Shown here one piece after another: positions 8,457-17,434 of a DNA stretch of 64,000 nucleotides (positions are counted from its first letter, which is position 1; the number at the start of each line of letters is the position of its first letter). This DNA is from Actinoallomurus sp963823735 (GTDB taxonomy: Bacteria; Actinomycetota; Actinomycetes; Streptosporangiales; Streptosporangiaceae): NCBI GenBank assembly GCA_963823735.1, contig CAWGMO010000001.1, forward strand, positions 1,860,001 to 1,924,000. The letters run 5' to 3'. A program made the translations under genes and the position numbers. The notes beneath the pieces were generated by a model. The model saw nothing but the letters and a program-made list of their open reading frames with translations, was not told the origin of the DNA and ran no database searches.

Positions 8457-9504
8457 ACGCCCAGGACATGTCGGGCTCCAGCGCCCAGTGCAGGACCTTG
8501 CGCACCGGCGGGGTGCACAGCAGTGTCGCGAGCAACGCGCCGCACGCCATCGTGGACAGCATCCCGCCGAGCGTGTGCAGGAAGGCCGTGTCGTACCAGC
8601 CCATGTACTCCATGAGCTTGGTGAAGAAGCCGTGCAGGAGGTACGCGTAGAGCGTCGCGCCGCCGAGGCCCGTGAACCACGTCTCGTGGGCCGGCACCAT
8701 CGCGAGGAACGCCGCGACCAGGATGGCCGCGCCGGTCATCAGGCCGAGGCGTACCACCGTGCCGGTCAGGTTGTTCACGTGCATGTCGGCGTTGCCGCTG
8801 CGCCAGTAGACCCACTCGGTGGACATGTGCTTGTCGGCGATGAACAGCGTGAACGCGAACCCCGCGACGAGCGTCAGCGCGCCGAGGATCCGCGCCGCCG
8901 GCATCTTCAGCAGCTCGAAGTGCTGGGGCTTGAGCACCAGGCCGAGGACGTAGAACGGCACGAGGCCGAAGACGCGGTTCATCTCCAGGTCGGACGGCAG
9001 CGCGGTCATGCCCGCCAGCATCGAGATCACCACGGACATCGCCACCGGCCAGCGGATCTGCTGCCAGACGGGCGTGGAGAGGCGCCACAGGAAGAGCGCC
9101 ATCAGGAACCAGGTCAGGTAGTACGGATCCAGCAGGCTGATCGTGAGCCGCGAGTGCCCGACCGCCCAGTGGTAGGTGGAGTACGCCGTCTCGAAGATCA
9201 CGTACGGCACGCCGAGGTTCGTGATCAGCTTGCGCGCCTTCCCGCCGGAGAACGTGAAGTTCCGCGAGAAGTAGCCGGTGATCACGATGAACACCGGCAT
9301 GTGGAACGAGTAGACGAACAGGTACATCCCGTGGGCGAGCGGGATGTCGCGCAGGTCGACGATCGAGTGCCCGGCCACGACGAGCACGATCGCCAGGAAT
9401 TTGGCGTTGTCGAAGAAAGGGTCCCGGCGCTTGTCACGGGCCCGGCGGGGCGCGGGTACGGCGGCGGTCGATACACCGGTCGGTGTTGTGGAAGACGTTG
9501 TCAT
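8425..9504 (-). CDS. Acyltransferase-3 family membrane protein (359 aa)
   Basis: Multi-pass membrane acyltransferase of the OafA/NodX type, likely O-acetylating a sugar on a surface polymer. A 30-residue cytoplasmic tail rich in Thr/Pro/Arg is followed by the family start, DNAKFLAIVLVVAGHS, where the histidine of GHS is the usual catalytic position. About ten hydrophobic segments follow (for example MPVFIVITGYFSRNF and YLTWFLMALFLWRLS). ATG at 9504 is the only good start. The neighbouring genes are sugar transferases and an LCP protein, consistent with decoration of the same wall polymer. The 3' end overlaps the convergent glycosyltransferase by 32 bases. Confidence 0.85.
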   Translation of the reverse strand: MTTSSTTPTGVSTAAVPAPRRARDKRRDPFFDNAKFLAIVLVVAGHSIVDLRDIPLAHGMYLFVYSFHMPVFIVITGYFSRNFTFSGGKARKLITNLGVPYVIFETAYSTYHWAVGHSRLTISLLDPYYLTWFLMALFLWRLSTPVWQQIRWPVAMSVVISMLAGMTALPSDLEMNRVFGLVPFYVLGLVLKPQHFELLKMPAARILGALTLVAGFAFTLFIADKHMSTEWVYWRSGNADMHVNNLTGTVVRLGLMTGAAILVAAFLAMVPAHETWFTGLGGATLYAYLLHGFFTKLMEYMGWYDTAFLHTLGGMLSTMACGALLATLLCTPPVRKVLHWALEPDMSWAFTPLRRPGRT

Positions 9505-9563
9505 CTGTTCCGTAAGGGGAGACGGCGGCGAGGCCCGGCAGGAGGGGCCCTGGACCGACGATA

Positions 9564-9600
9564 TCCGGACGGGCGCGCCGTTACAGTGCGCGCCCCCGGA
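9564..9600 (-). terminator. Strong hairpin after the LCP gene
   Basis: GGGCGCGC (9571-9578) pairs perfectly with GCGCGCCC (9588-9595) around a 9-base loop. TCCGG (9564-9568) pairs with CCGGA (9596-9600), giving a 13-bp stem with a 2-base bulge. It lies 60 bases past the LCP stop in the direction of its transcription, with no U tract, as is usual in actinomycetes. Confidence 0.55.
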
Positions 9601-9659
9601 TTGTCAGCAAGCTTACAGAACGGCGTGACAGCGAGTCGGGGAGCGTTTTCCCGTCCGCC

Positions 9660-11072
9660 TCACTGTGCCTTGCACACGTCGTCGGAGGCGTTGACCGCGT
9701 CGGTGTTCTTCGGGAGCGCCGCCGGAGCCGCGCCCTTGAGGCCCTGCCAGTCGGGTCCGAGCACCAGGTCGACGGAGCCCGCGGCGGCCGAGGGGTCGGC
9801 GGCCGGCTTGCTGCCGGGCACCACCTGGGCCAGGGACGCGGCCTGCTGGTCGGCGCCGGTGCCGTACTTCAGCTCGGTCTTGGCGGGCTTCGTGGGCGAG
9901 GTGGCGACACCGGTCACGGTGTAGCCGCGCGCGGTGAGCTGGTCGGAGGCGCGCTGTGCCAGGCCGGGGATGGTCGTGCCGTTCAGCACGCGCACCTTGA
10001 TCTGCGCCGGCGGGATCTTCGCCTGCGCGGAGCTCGCGGCCGGGGCCTGGATCTTGTTGTCGGCGGCGACCGCGGTGAACAGGTTGTGCGCGTCCGGCTG
10101 GCGCCACTGGATGCGGTTGGGGTCGGGCGTGTACGCCTCCCACGGCACGGTGATGAACTGCACCTTGCCCGCGGACATGCCCTGGACGCTGCCGGCGACC
10201 TTCTTCATCTCGTCGACGGTGAAGTCCTTGTCGGTGGTGACCGACTTGGTGGCGGCGCCGAGGAAGCCGTAGAGCCGCGACGGGTTGGTCAGCGTGCCGC
10301 CGCTGGTCGCCTTCTTGACCACTGCGCCGAGGAACTTCTGCTGCCGCTTGATCCGGCCGAGGTCGGAGCCGTCGCCGAGGCCGTGGCGGTTGCGGACATA
10401 GGCGAGCGCCTGGTCGCCCTTGACGATGTGCCGCCCGGCCGCCAGGTGCAGTTTGCTGTCCTTGTCATCGACCCTCTGGGGGAGGCAGATCTCCACGCCT
10501 CCGAGGGCGTCCACGACGCGCTTGAAACCGGAGAAGTCGACCTTGACGAAATGGTCGATCCGTATGCCGGTCAGCGACTCGATGGTGTTCCACGTGCAGC
10601 CCGCTCCGCCGCTGTTGAACGAGGAGTTGATCATGTCCACACGGGCCGGGATCGTCGAGCCGGTCCGGGACTTGCACGTCGGGATCTGCACCATCGAGTC
10701 GCGCGGGAAGCTGATGCCCATGGCCTTCTTACCGCCAGGGGAGAAGTGCAACAAGATGATGGTGTCGGAGCGTTCGCCGACGTCCCGGCCGTACTTGGCG
10801 TTGGCGCCGTTGCGCTGGTCGGAGCCGATGAGGAGGATGTTGAGCGCCTGGTTCAGCTTCGGCGGCCGGTGCGCGCCGAGCTGGTCGCTGACGTCCTCGT
10901 GGTTGATGTTCCCCTGAAGCTTCCGATACGCCCCATAGGCCACCAGGCTCGTGCCGACCAGGACCACCGCCATCCCGATGGAGACCCAGCCGAGCACGCG
11001 CCAGGCGACTCCCCGTCTCGGCCTGTCGCCGTCGGGGTCGCCGTAGTCGGAGTACTCGTAGTCGCTGATCAT
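9660..11072 (-). CDS. LytR-CpsA-Psr (LCP) family cell-wall polymer ligase (470 aa)
   Basis: LCP enzymes transfer a lipid-linked glycopolymer to peptidoglycan outside the membrane. An acidic, tyrosine-rich cytoplasmic tail (about 1-25) precedes one membrane helix (VLGWVSIGMAVVLVGTSLVA). The LCP domain shows LNILLIGSDQR, RSDTIILLHFSPGGKKAMG, ISFPRDSMVQIP and HFVKVDFSGFKRVVDALGG, with the conserved arginines and aspartates. A C-terminal LytR_C domain (IKVRVLNGTTIPGLAQRASDQL) follows. A strong hairpin lies downstream. In this neighbourhood it is the likely final ligase for the polymer made by the wecB/wecC and glycosyltransferase genes. The upstream TIGR03089 gene is 17 bases away and probably co-transcribed. 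Confidence 0.93.
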   Translation of the reverse strand: MISDYEYSDYGDPDGDRPRRGVAWRVLGWVSIGMAVVLVGTSLVAYGAYRKLQGNINHEDVSDQLGAHRPPKLNQALNILLIGSDQRNGANAKYGRDVGERSDTIILLHFSPGGKKAMGISFPRDSMVQIPTCKSRTGSTIPARVDMINSSFNSGGAGCTWNTIESLTGIRIDHFVKVDFSGFKRVVDALGGVEICLPQRVDDKDSKLHLAAGRHIVKGDQALAYVRNRHGLGDGSDLGRIKRQQKFLGAVVKKATSGGTLTNPSRLYGFLGAATKSVTTDKDFTVDEMKKVAGSVQGMSAGKVQFITVPWEAYTPDPNRIQWRQPDAHNLFTAVAADNKIQAPAASSAQAKIPPAQIKVRVLNGTTIPGLAQRASDQLTARGYTVTGVATSPTKPAKTELKYGTGADQQAASLAQVVPGSKPAADPSAAAGSVDLVLGPDWQGLKGAAPAALPKNTDAVNASDDVCKAQ

Positions 11073-11089
11073 TGGCCCTAAAGGCTAGG

Positions 11090-11836
11090 TCAAGAGGCGG
11101 AGTGGGTTGGGCGCGGAGGCACCATGGCGGTCACGTGCTCTAGCGATATTCGCCGCTCTAGCCCGCTTTGTTCGAGGTTTTGACAGATTATTACTGATCC
11201 CCCGGACGCCAATGGTGAAAGCAGACCCGCGATGATGCCATCCAATGTGTCGAAGGCCACAGTCGTGAGCACGCGGGCAGCGGGCGAGGTCACGTGAGCC
11301 TCGGCCTCCGCGACGAGCTCATCGCCGGTCAGGGCGCGCCCGCCGACCTCCAGCGCCGGCGCGCCGGACGTGCCTCGGCCGGTGAAGTGGTCGCCGTACG
11401 CCCGCACCTCGACCGCGTAGTCCGTGACGCCGGGAGGGCACTCGGTGAGCGGCGCGCCGAGCGCGTGCAGGGACAGCCCCACCAGCTCGGCCGTCGTGCT
11501 GATGGCGCGCTGCAGGTGCTCGGGGCCGGCCGCGACGATGTCGGCGTCCTCCGGGAGCGGGCCGCCGCCGACGGGGATCGCGGTCAGGTCCGCGGACCAG
11601 CACGCGAAGAGCCAGACCGCGGTCTGCCAGTGCCCGGGGAGGGCCAGCGCCACCCGGCCTCCGGGTACCGTTCCGAGGCCGTCGACGAGGAAGTTCGCGG
11701 TCTTGGACACCCAGTTGTCGAAGGTTTTCGCCGAGAACTCCACACGCTCACCGGTCGCGTCGTCATAGAACGTCACGAGTGGGCGGGCCGGTTCCGTGGC
11801 CAGCGCCTGGCGCAGCAGATCAACGGGATGTGACAT
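11090..11836 (-). CDS. TIGR03089 family protein, truncated AMP-binding-like (248 aa)
   Basis: This matches the actinobacterial TIGR03089 family, which resembles the N-terminal part of acyl-CoA synthetases/AMP-binding enzymes (FYDDATGERVEFSAKTFDNW, LGTVPGGRVALALPGHWQTA) but lacks the phosphate-binding and C-terminal catalytic regions. It cannot be expected to adenylate a substrate by itself. It lies directly upstream of the LCP gene on the same strand, as in other actinobacteria, so a supporting role in wall-polymer attachment is possible. ATG at 11836 has no strong ribosome binding site. The stop lies 17 bases before the LCP start codon. Confidence 0.85.
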   Translation of the reverse strand: MSHPVDLLRQALATEPARPLVTFYDDATGERVEFSAKTFDNWVSKTANFLVDGLGTVPGGRVALALPGHWQTAVWLFACWSADLTAIPVGGGPLPEDADIVAAGPEHLQRAISTTAELVGLSLHALGAPLTECPPGVTDYAVEVRAYGDHFTGRGTSGAPALEVGGRALTGDELVAEAEAHVTSPAARVLTTVAFDTLDGIIAGLLSPLASGGSVIICQNLEQSGLERRISLEHVTAMVPPRPTHSAS

Positions 11837-11897
11837 GGAAGTGAAGACTAGAGCCCCGAGGCCCTGGCTTGCGCGAGCCCGCTACTCTCCGAAACCG

Positions 11898-13952
11898 ATG
11901 GACGACATGACGAGCGAAGAAAGACGGGCGGCGCGCGCGGGTGTGGTGCTGGCGCGGCTGACGGTCACCCCGGCGCTCCTGCTGGTGTCCTGGCTGGTCG
12001 TGGGGCTGCCGCTGCTGATGGCGGGCGTGTTCACGCCGGTGCTCGCGATCTGCCTGTTCGTGCCGGTCGCGGCCCTCGCGCTGAGGTACGGCCTGCGCGC
12101 CGTGGGCACACCGGACATCGGTGACCGCGAGGGCCGCTGGGGCTCCTGGTGGACGGTCGCGTGGCTGCTGGCCGTCGCGGTGGCGTTCTGCGTGTTCCAG
12201 CTGGTGATGTGCTCAGAACAGATCGTCGTACGCCGCGACCCCGCGTCGTACTTCAACTTCGCGACGTGGCTCGCGGGCCACGGCTCGCTGCCGATCCCGT
12301 CGATGAAGGCGGCCTTCGGCGGCTCCGACCCCGCCCTGTCCTTCGGCAGCCCGGCCTTCTACCAGCGCGGCGGCGTGATGGTGCCGCAGTTCATGGCGGG
12401 CACGCCGCTGATCCTCGCGCCCGTCGGCCGGATCGCGGGCCCGTACGCCATGCTCGGCGTGATGCCGGTGCTCGGCGCGCTCGGCATCGTGTCGTTCGGC
12501 GGCCTGACCGCGCGTCTCGTCGGGCCCCGCTGGGCGCCCGCCGGCGCGCTGGCGCTGGCGCTGACCTGGCCGATGATGATGATCTCGCGGTCGATCTACA
12601 GCGAGGCGGCGGCGCTGGTCCTGATGTGCGGCGGGATCGCGCTGACGCTCGACGCGGTGCGCGCCGACCGGCGGCTGCCTGCGGCGCTCGGCGGCCTGGC
12701 GCTCGGCCTGACGATCCTCGTGCGCATCGACGGCCTGCGGGACGTCCTGCCGGTCGTGGCGTTCGCCGGGCTGCTGGTGGCGGTGCGGCGCCGCACCGGC
12801 CCGGCGCTGTTCGCGGGCCTGGCCGCCGGCGTCGGCGCGGGGGTCCTGGAGGGGTACGTGATGTCCCGCCCGTACCTCCACTACGTGCGCGGATCACTGA
12901 TCCCGCTGCTCTACATCGCCGTCGTCGTGGTGACGGTCTCCGGGGTGGCCGCCATCCTCGTACGCCGCTGGGGGGTGCCCGACCTCACCCGGTTCCGGCT
13001 GCCCGACCTCGCGGTCCCGGCGACGTTCGCGGTGATGACGTTCTTCGCGGCGCGGCCGGCCTTCCAGATCGTCCGGCGGGTGCCGCACAACCCCGACGAC
13101 GGCGCGAACGCCGCCTACATCGGCGCCCTGCAGCACTCCCTGCGGCTGCACTACGACCCGAACCGCCAGTACTCCGAGCTGAGCTTCCACTGGGTCACCT
13201 GGTACATCGGCGTCCCGGCCGCCCTCCTCGGCACGATCGGCGCCGGGCTGCTGGTCAGGAAGCTGCTGATGCGCCGCCGTACCGACTGGCTGCTGCCGTA
13301 CGCGATCATCGCGTGGACCACCGTGACGACGCTCTGGCGGCCGGGGATCACGCCCGACCACCCGTGGGCGAGCCGCCGGCTGATCGTCGTGGTGATCCCC
13401 GGCATGCTGCTGTTCGCGCTGTGGACGATCGCCTGGGCGATTCGGCGCGTACGCCGGCTCGGGTACGGGCCCCAGGTCGCGGCCTGCGTCGCGGTGACCG
13501 GCGCGCTCCTGATCACCGTGCCCGCCGGCGCCACCTCGGCCGGGATGGCGTTCACGCCCACCGAGCAGGGCGAGGTCGCCCAGGCGAAGGCGCTGTGCCG
13601 CCAGGTCGGGCCGAAGGCCTCGGTCCTGCTCGTCGAGCGCGTGACCGCCGACCGGTTCGCCCAGCTCATCCGGGGTACGTGCGGCGTGCCCACCGGGCGC
13701 GCCACCGTCCACGCGGGCACCAGCGTCGCGCGTGAGGCCGACGTCAGGCGGATCACCAAGAAGATCGTCGCCGCGGGCCGCCGCCCGGTCCTCCTCGGCG
13801 CGGACGCCTCCGATGTGGCGCCGTACGGCACGCCACGGCGTGTTTTCCACGTGTTCACCCGGCGCGACTCAGGCAACCTGACGTCCGCGCCACAGGGCAC
13901 CTGGTCACTGACGATCAACGTCTGGATGGCGGAACCCATGTACACAGGGTGA
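11898..13952 (+). CDS. GT-C-like polytopic membrane protein (684 aa)
   Basis: A large membrane protein with about a dozen hydrophobic segments, beginning with a short cytoplasmic tail. The first periplasmic loop contains VVRRDPASYFNF, an acidic residue placed where GT-C glycosyltransferases keep their catalytic aspartate, and SRSIYSEAAALVLMCGG and LTILVRIDGLRDVLP follow. The C-terminal about 140 residues form a soluble extracytoplasmic domain. A lipid-phosphate-sugar-dependent glycosyltransferase is plausible, but no specific family signature is definite. The ATG at 11898 is chosen because the 34 codons upstream overlap the divergent gene's start. The next gene is a GT2 enzyme of the kind that makes polyprenyl-phosphate sugars, which would supply a donor. 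Confidence 0.8.
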   Translation: MDDMTSEERRAARAGVVLARLTVTPALLLVSWLVVGLPLLMAGVFTPVLAICLFVPVAALALRYGLRAVGTPDIGDREGRWGSWWTVAWLLAVAVAFCVFQLVMCSEQIVVRRDPASYFNFATWLAGHGSLPIPSMKAAFGGSDPALSFGSPAFYQRGGVMVPQFMAGTPLILAPVGRIAGPYAMLGVMPVLGALGIVSFGGLTARLVGPRWAPAGALALALTWPMMMISRSIYSEAAALVLMCGGIALTLDAVRADRRLPAALGGLALGLTILVRIDGLRDVLPVVAFAGLLVAVRRRTGPALFAGLAAGVGAGVLEGYVMSRPYLHYVRGSLIPLLYIAVVVVTVSGVAAILVRRWGVPDLTRFRLPDLAVPATFAVMTFFAARPAFQIVRRVPHNPDDGANAAYIGALQHSLRLHYDPNRQYSELSFHWVTWYIGVPAALLGTIGAGLLVRKLLMRRRTDWLLPYAIIAWTTVTTLWRPGITPDHPWASRRLIVVVIPGMLLFALWTIAWAIRRVRRLGYGPQVAACVAVTGALLITVPAGATSAGMAFTPTEQGEVAQAKALCRQVGPKASVLLVERVTADRFAQLIRGTCGVPTGRATVHAGTSVAREADVRRITKKIVAAGRRPVLLGADASDVAPYGTPRRVFHVFTRRDSGNLTSAPQGTWSLTINVWMAEPMYTG

Positions 13953-14006
13953 ACTCTGCGTACGCTTGTCTCCGTGCGCGTCCCCGGCCGACTATCCTCC
14001 CCGGGC

Positions 14007-14903
14007 GTGACTAACACGCCCCATGTGACGATCGTGTTGCCCTGCTACAACGAGCAGGACCACGTCGTCGACGAGGTCGAGCGCATTTGCAAGGCGATGG
14101 ACGCCAGCGGGCAGACGTACGAACTGCTCGCCGTCGATGACTGCTCGACCGATGAGACTCTCGCCCGACTCGAGGCGGCGGCACCGCACTTCCCGAACAT
14201 GCAGGTCGTGCCGTTCCACCGCAACGGAGGCTCGGGCACCGTACGGCGCATCGGCTCCCAGCAGGCCAACGGCGACATCGTCGTGTGGACCGACGCCGAC
14301 CTGACCTATCCCAACGACCGGATCCCCGAGCTCGTCGAGATCCTGGACACCGACCCGACGGTCGACCAGGTCGTGGGCGCGCGCACCACGGAGGAGGGCA
14401 CGCACAAGCTCCTGCGCGTGCCGGCCAAGTGGTTCATCCGCAAGACCGCGGAGCGCCTCGCCGGGCAGAAGATCCCCGACCTGAACTCCGGGCTGCGGGC
14501 GTTCCGCAAGGACGTCGCCGAGCCGTACCTCAAGCTCCTGCCTCCGGGGTTCTCCTGCGTCACGACCATCACCCTGGCGTTCCTGTCGAACCAGCACGAC
14601 ATCCGTTACGTGCCGATCGACTACGCCAAGCGGGCCGGCAGCTCGAAGTTCCACTTCGTGCACGACGCCTACCGCTACATCCTGCAGGTGCTGCGGATGG
14701 TGATGTACTTCAACCCGCTCAAGGTCCTGATGCCGCCGGCGCTGTGGCTGATCGGCCTGGGCATCGCCAAGGGCGTGTTCGACATGGTCGTGCACCCGGT
14801 GCGGTTCGCGAACAACACCGTCATGATCTTCGTGACGGGGTTGATCATCGGATCGATGGCGCTGCTCGCCGACCTGATCGTGCGCTCGCGGGGAGACACG
14901 TGA
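14007..14903 (+). CDS. GT2 glycosyltransferase, polyprenyl-phosphate-sugar synthase-like (298 aa)
   Basis: Inverting GT-A enzyme resembling dolichol-phosphate mannose/glucose synthases. It has VTIVLPCYNEQDHV at the N-terminus, VDDCSTDETL, the metal-binding WTDADLTYP, and GLRAFRKD. Two C-terminal membrane segments (VLMPPALWLIGLGIAKGVFD and NNTVMIFVTGLIIGSMALLA) place the product at the membrane. GTG at 14007 is 8 bases after a TATCCT -10 box, suggesting a leaderless start; GTG at 13974 is an upstream alternative. Its stop overlaps the next start (GTGA), so the two are coupled. It could charge the carrier used by the GT-C-like neighbour. Confidence 0.88.
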   Translation: MTNTPHVTIVLPCYNEQDHVVDEVERICKAMDASGQTYELLAVDDCSTDETLARLEAAAPHFPNMQVVPFHRNGGSGTVRRIGSQQANGDIVVWTDADLTYPNDRIPELVEILDTDPTVDQVVGARTTEEGTHKLLRVPAKWFIRKTAERLAGQKIPDLNSGLRAFRKDVAEPYLKLLPPGFSCVTTITLAFLSNQHDIRYVPIDYAKRAGSSKFHFVHDAYRYILQVLRMVMYFNPLKVLMPPALWLIGLGIAKGVFDMVVHPVRFANNTVMIFVTGLIIGSMALLADLIVRSRGDT

Positions 14904-16000
14904 GGATCACGATCGTCGGGCCCGCGTTCCCGTACAAGGGCGGCGGGGCCCACCACACGACGGAGCTCGCGCACCGGCTGTCCGCGGCCGGGCACGACGT
15001 CACGCTGGAGTCCTGGAAGGCCCAGTACCCGACCTTCCTGTACCCCGGCGAGCAGACGATCTCGACCCCGGAGGGCACGCCGTTCCCGGGCACGCGCCGC
15101 GCGCTGGCCTGGTACCGCCCGGACGGCTGGTTCCGCACCGGACGCCGGCTGCGCTCGGCCGACCTCGTCGTGCTGGTGCTGCTGTCGCCGGTGCAGATCC
15201 CGGCCTACCTCGGGATGGCGTACGGCCTGGGCACCGGCAAGGGGCCGCGCGTGGTCGCGCTGTGCCACAACGTCCTGCCGCACGAGCGCAAGCCGTACGA
15301 CGTGCCGCTGACGCGCAGGCTGCTCCGGCGCGTCGACGCGGCCCTGGTGCACTCGGCCCAGCAGGCGCAGCTCGCGCGTGACCTCGCGCCGGGCACCCCG
15401 GTGCGGATCGCGGGTCTTCCCGCGCACCTGCCGACCTCCGGCGGCGCGCCGGCGGAGGCCGAGACCTCGGGCGTGCCGGCGGCCCCGCGGAACCACCTGC
15501 TGTTCTTCGGCATGATCCGGCCCTACAAGGGCCTCGACCTGCTGCTCAAGGCGCTCGCGAAGATCGACGACGTGTCGCTGACGGTCGCGGGCGAGTTCTG
15601 GGGCGGCGCCGACGAGACGCGGGCGCTGATCACGTCGCTCGGCCTGGACTCCCGGGTCGAGCTGCGGCCGGGCTACGTCCCGGCGAGTGACGTGCCGGGC
15701 CTGTTCGCCGACGCCGACGCGCTCGTGCTGCCCTACCGCAGCGCGACCGCGTCGCAGAACGTCTTCATGGCCTACGAGCACGGCATCCCGGTGATCGCCA
15801 CCCGCGCCGGCACCCTCGCCGACCACGTGCGCGACGGCATCGACGGCGTCCTGTGCGAGCCCGACGACGTCGACTCGCTCACCGGGGCGCTCCGGGAGTT
15901 CTACGCTCCCGGCGAGCCCGCGCGGCTCCGCGACGGCGTCAAGCCCGTCGACGCCGAGCCGCACTGGGCCGCCTACCTGGAGCAGCTCCTGAACGACTGA
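14900..16000 (+). CDS. GT4-type glycosyltransferase (366 aa)
   Basis: A GT-B glycosyltransferase translationally coupled to the preceding GT2 gene (GTGA overlap). The N-terminal acceptor domain has ITIVGPAFPYKGGGAHHT, with the glycine-rich loop, and LCHNVLPHERKPYD. The donor domain contains LLFFGMIRPYKGLDLLLKAL, ELRPGYVPASDVPGLFADAD and MAYEHGIPVIATRAG. It is one of several sugar transferases clustered in this region, most likely acting at the cytoplasmic membrane face. The acceptor and sugar are not predictable. The convergent thioredoxin gene ends 4 bases downstream. Confidence 0.88.
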   Translation: MRITIVGPAFPYKGGGAHHTTELAHRLSAAGHDVTLESWKAQYPTFLYPGEQTISTPEGTPFPGTRRALAWYRPDGWFRTGRRLRSADLVVLVLLSPVQIPAYLGMAYGLGTGKGPRVVALCHNVLPHERKPYDVPLTRRLLRRVDAALVHSAQQAQLARDLAPGTPVRIAGLPAHLPTSGGAPAEAETSGVPAAPRNHLLFFGMIRPYKGLDLLLKALAKIDDVSLTVAGEFWGGADETRALITSLGLDSRVELRPGYVPASDVPGLFADADALVLPYRSATASQNVFMAYEHGIPVIATRAGTLADHVRDGIDGVLCEPDDVDSLTGALREFYAPGEPARLRDGVKPVDAEPHWAAYLEQLLND

Positions 16001-16004
16001 GCGA

Positions 16005-16328
16005 TCACAGGTGCGGCGTGATGTCCTTGAGCAGCGCGCGCTTCGGCTTGGCCCCGGTGATCTGCTGGACGACCTCGCCGTTCTTGAACAGCAGGAGCGT
16101 CGGCAGGCCGAGGACCCCGTAGCGCGCGGGGATCGTCGGGTTCGCGTCGTAGTCGAGCTTGGCGATCTTGAGCTTGCCGTCGTACTCGGCGGCGACCTGG
16201 TCGAGGACGGGCGCGATCATGCGGCACGGGCCGCACCAGTTCGCCCAGAAGTCGACCAGGACCGGCGTCTCGGAGGCCACCACGGCCTCGTCGAACGTCG
16301 CGTCGGTCACGGTGAAGGGCTCGGCCAT
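16005..16328 (-). CDS. trxA: Thioredoxin (107 aa)
   Basis: Small cytoplasmic disulfide reductase. WCGPC is at residues 31-35, the cis-proline follows in VLGLPTLLLFKNGE, and the length is typical. ATG at 16328 is preceded by GGGAGGAG, which fixes the start and removes 13 upstream codons. It is transcribed toward the glycosyltransferase operon and lies just after the flippase-like gene on the same strand (76-bp gap), though no functional link is obvious. No thioredoxin reductase is nearby. Confidence 0.93.
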   Translation of the reverse strand: MAEPFTVTDATFDEAVVASETPVLVDFWANWCGPCRMIAPVLDQVAAEYDGKLKIAKLDYDANPTIPARYGVLGLPTLLLFKNGEVVQQITGAKPKRALLKDITPHL

Positions 16329-16404
16329 GGTTTCTCCTCCCGTGGCACGCCCGCGGCGTGCCGGCACGTCGATGACAAGCCGGGAGGGGCCGCGCTTGTT
16401 CCCG

Positions 16405-17349
16405 TCATTCGACGGGACGCGGCACGGCCTCCCCGGCCTCCTCGTCGATGACCGGGTGGCGGGTGCCGAGGAGCACGGCGGCTCCGGCCCACACGAGGTC
16501 GGCGATCGTCATCACGACACGTGAGGCCAGCGCCACGACCAGCGGAGCCCCGGCGGGCAGCACCGGCCCCAGGGCCACCGTCAGCGCCGCCTCGCGTACG
16601 CCGACGCCGCCCGGGGCGATCACGACGAGGAAGCCCGCCGTGAACGCCAGGGCGTACGCGCCCGTGGACAGGAACAGGCCGGACCCGCCCGCCGCGCGTA
16701 CGAGCAGCCAGGCGTGCACGCCGAACAGGAGCCAGCCGGCCGTGGTCCAGGCCAGCGTGATGGCCATCGTGCCCAGGCCGGCCGTACGCGTCAGGGGTGC
16801 CCGCCGCGCCAGCCGCAGTGCCTTGTTCAGCGCGAACGCCACCACACGCGGGTGCAGGAGGCCCACGAAGATGGGCGCCAGGATCAGCAGCCACCAGTAC
16901 CGGTGGGTGGCGTCCGCCGACGTCAGCGGCAGCGTCACGGCCGCCACGGCGCACCCGGAGGCGATCGTGGTGGCCATCGCGAGCAGGGCGGCGCTGCCGC
17001 CGCGCTCACGCGGCACCCGGTGCTCCTTGGCCAGCTCCATCTGCGCGACGAACGCCCACACCGAGCCGGGGATGTACTTGCCGAGCTGGGAGACGAAGTA
17101 GACGCGTACCGAGGCGCGCATGGGCAGCGGCGAGCCCAGCCCGGACAGCAGGGAACGCCAGGCCAGCATCCAGGCGCCGAGCCCGAGGACGCCGACGACC
17201 AGCGCCGCCCCGATGTAGGGCCACGACAGCTCGGTCACCGCCCGCCGGGTCTCGTCCCACCGGGAGAAAAGTCCGTAACCGCAGAACGCGAGCGCGACGA
17301 CCACCAGGGCTACGCGTACCAGGCGGCTCGCTCGAAGCCGGGAGATCAC
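16405..17349 (-). CDS. Lysylphosphatidylglycerol synthase transmembrane-region/flippase-like protein (314 aa)
   Basis: A polytopic membrane protein matching the UPF0104 / LPG-synthase transmembrane family (AglD-like). About eight membrane segments are visible, with YFVSQLGKYIPGSVWAFVAQ, the family's most conserved block, near residue 80 and VIAPGGVGVREAALTVALGP near the C-terminus. These proteins are thought to handle lipid-linked substrates. Here, beside sugar transferases, movement of a lipid-linked glycan is a reasonable inference. GTG at 17349 sits 7 bases after TACCCT, suggesting a leaderless transcript; the 64 codons upstream overlap the divergent methyltransferase and were discarded. 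Confidence 0.85.
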   Translation of the reverse strand: MISRLRASRLVRVALVVVALAFCGYGLFSRWDETRRAVTELSWPYIGAALVVGVLGLGAWMLAWRSLLSGLGSPLPMRASVRVYFVSQLGKYIPGSVWAFVAQMELAKEHRVPRERGGSAALLAMATTIASGCAVAAVTLPLTSADATHRYWWLLILAPIFVGLLHPRVVAFALNKALRLARRAPLTRTAGLGTMAITLAWTTAGWLLFGVHAWLLVRAAGGSGLFLSTGAYALAFTAGFLVVIAPGGVGVREAALTVALGPVLPAGAPLVVALASRVVMTIADLVWAGAAVLLGTRHPVIDEEAGEAVPRPVE

Positions 17350-17434
17350 CCGGTCAGGGTAGTGGGTACGCGCGCGTGAACAGTCGGTGATCAGCGGGTG
17401 CGCACCTGGGTACCGGCCGTAGAGTGGGGTCGCC

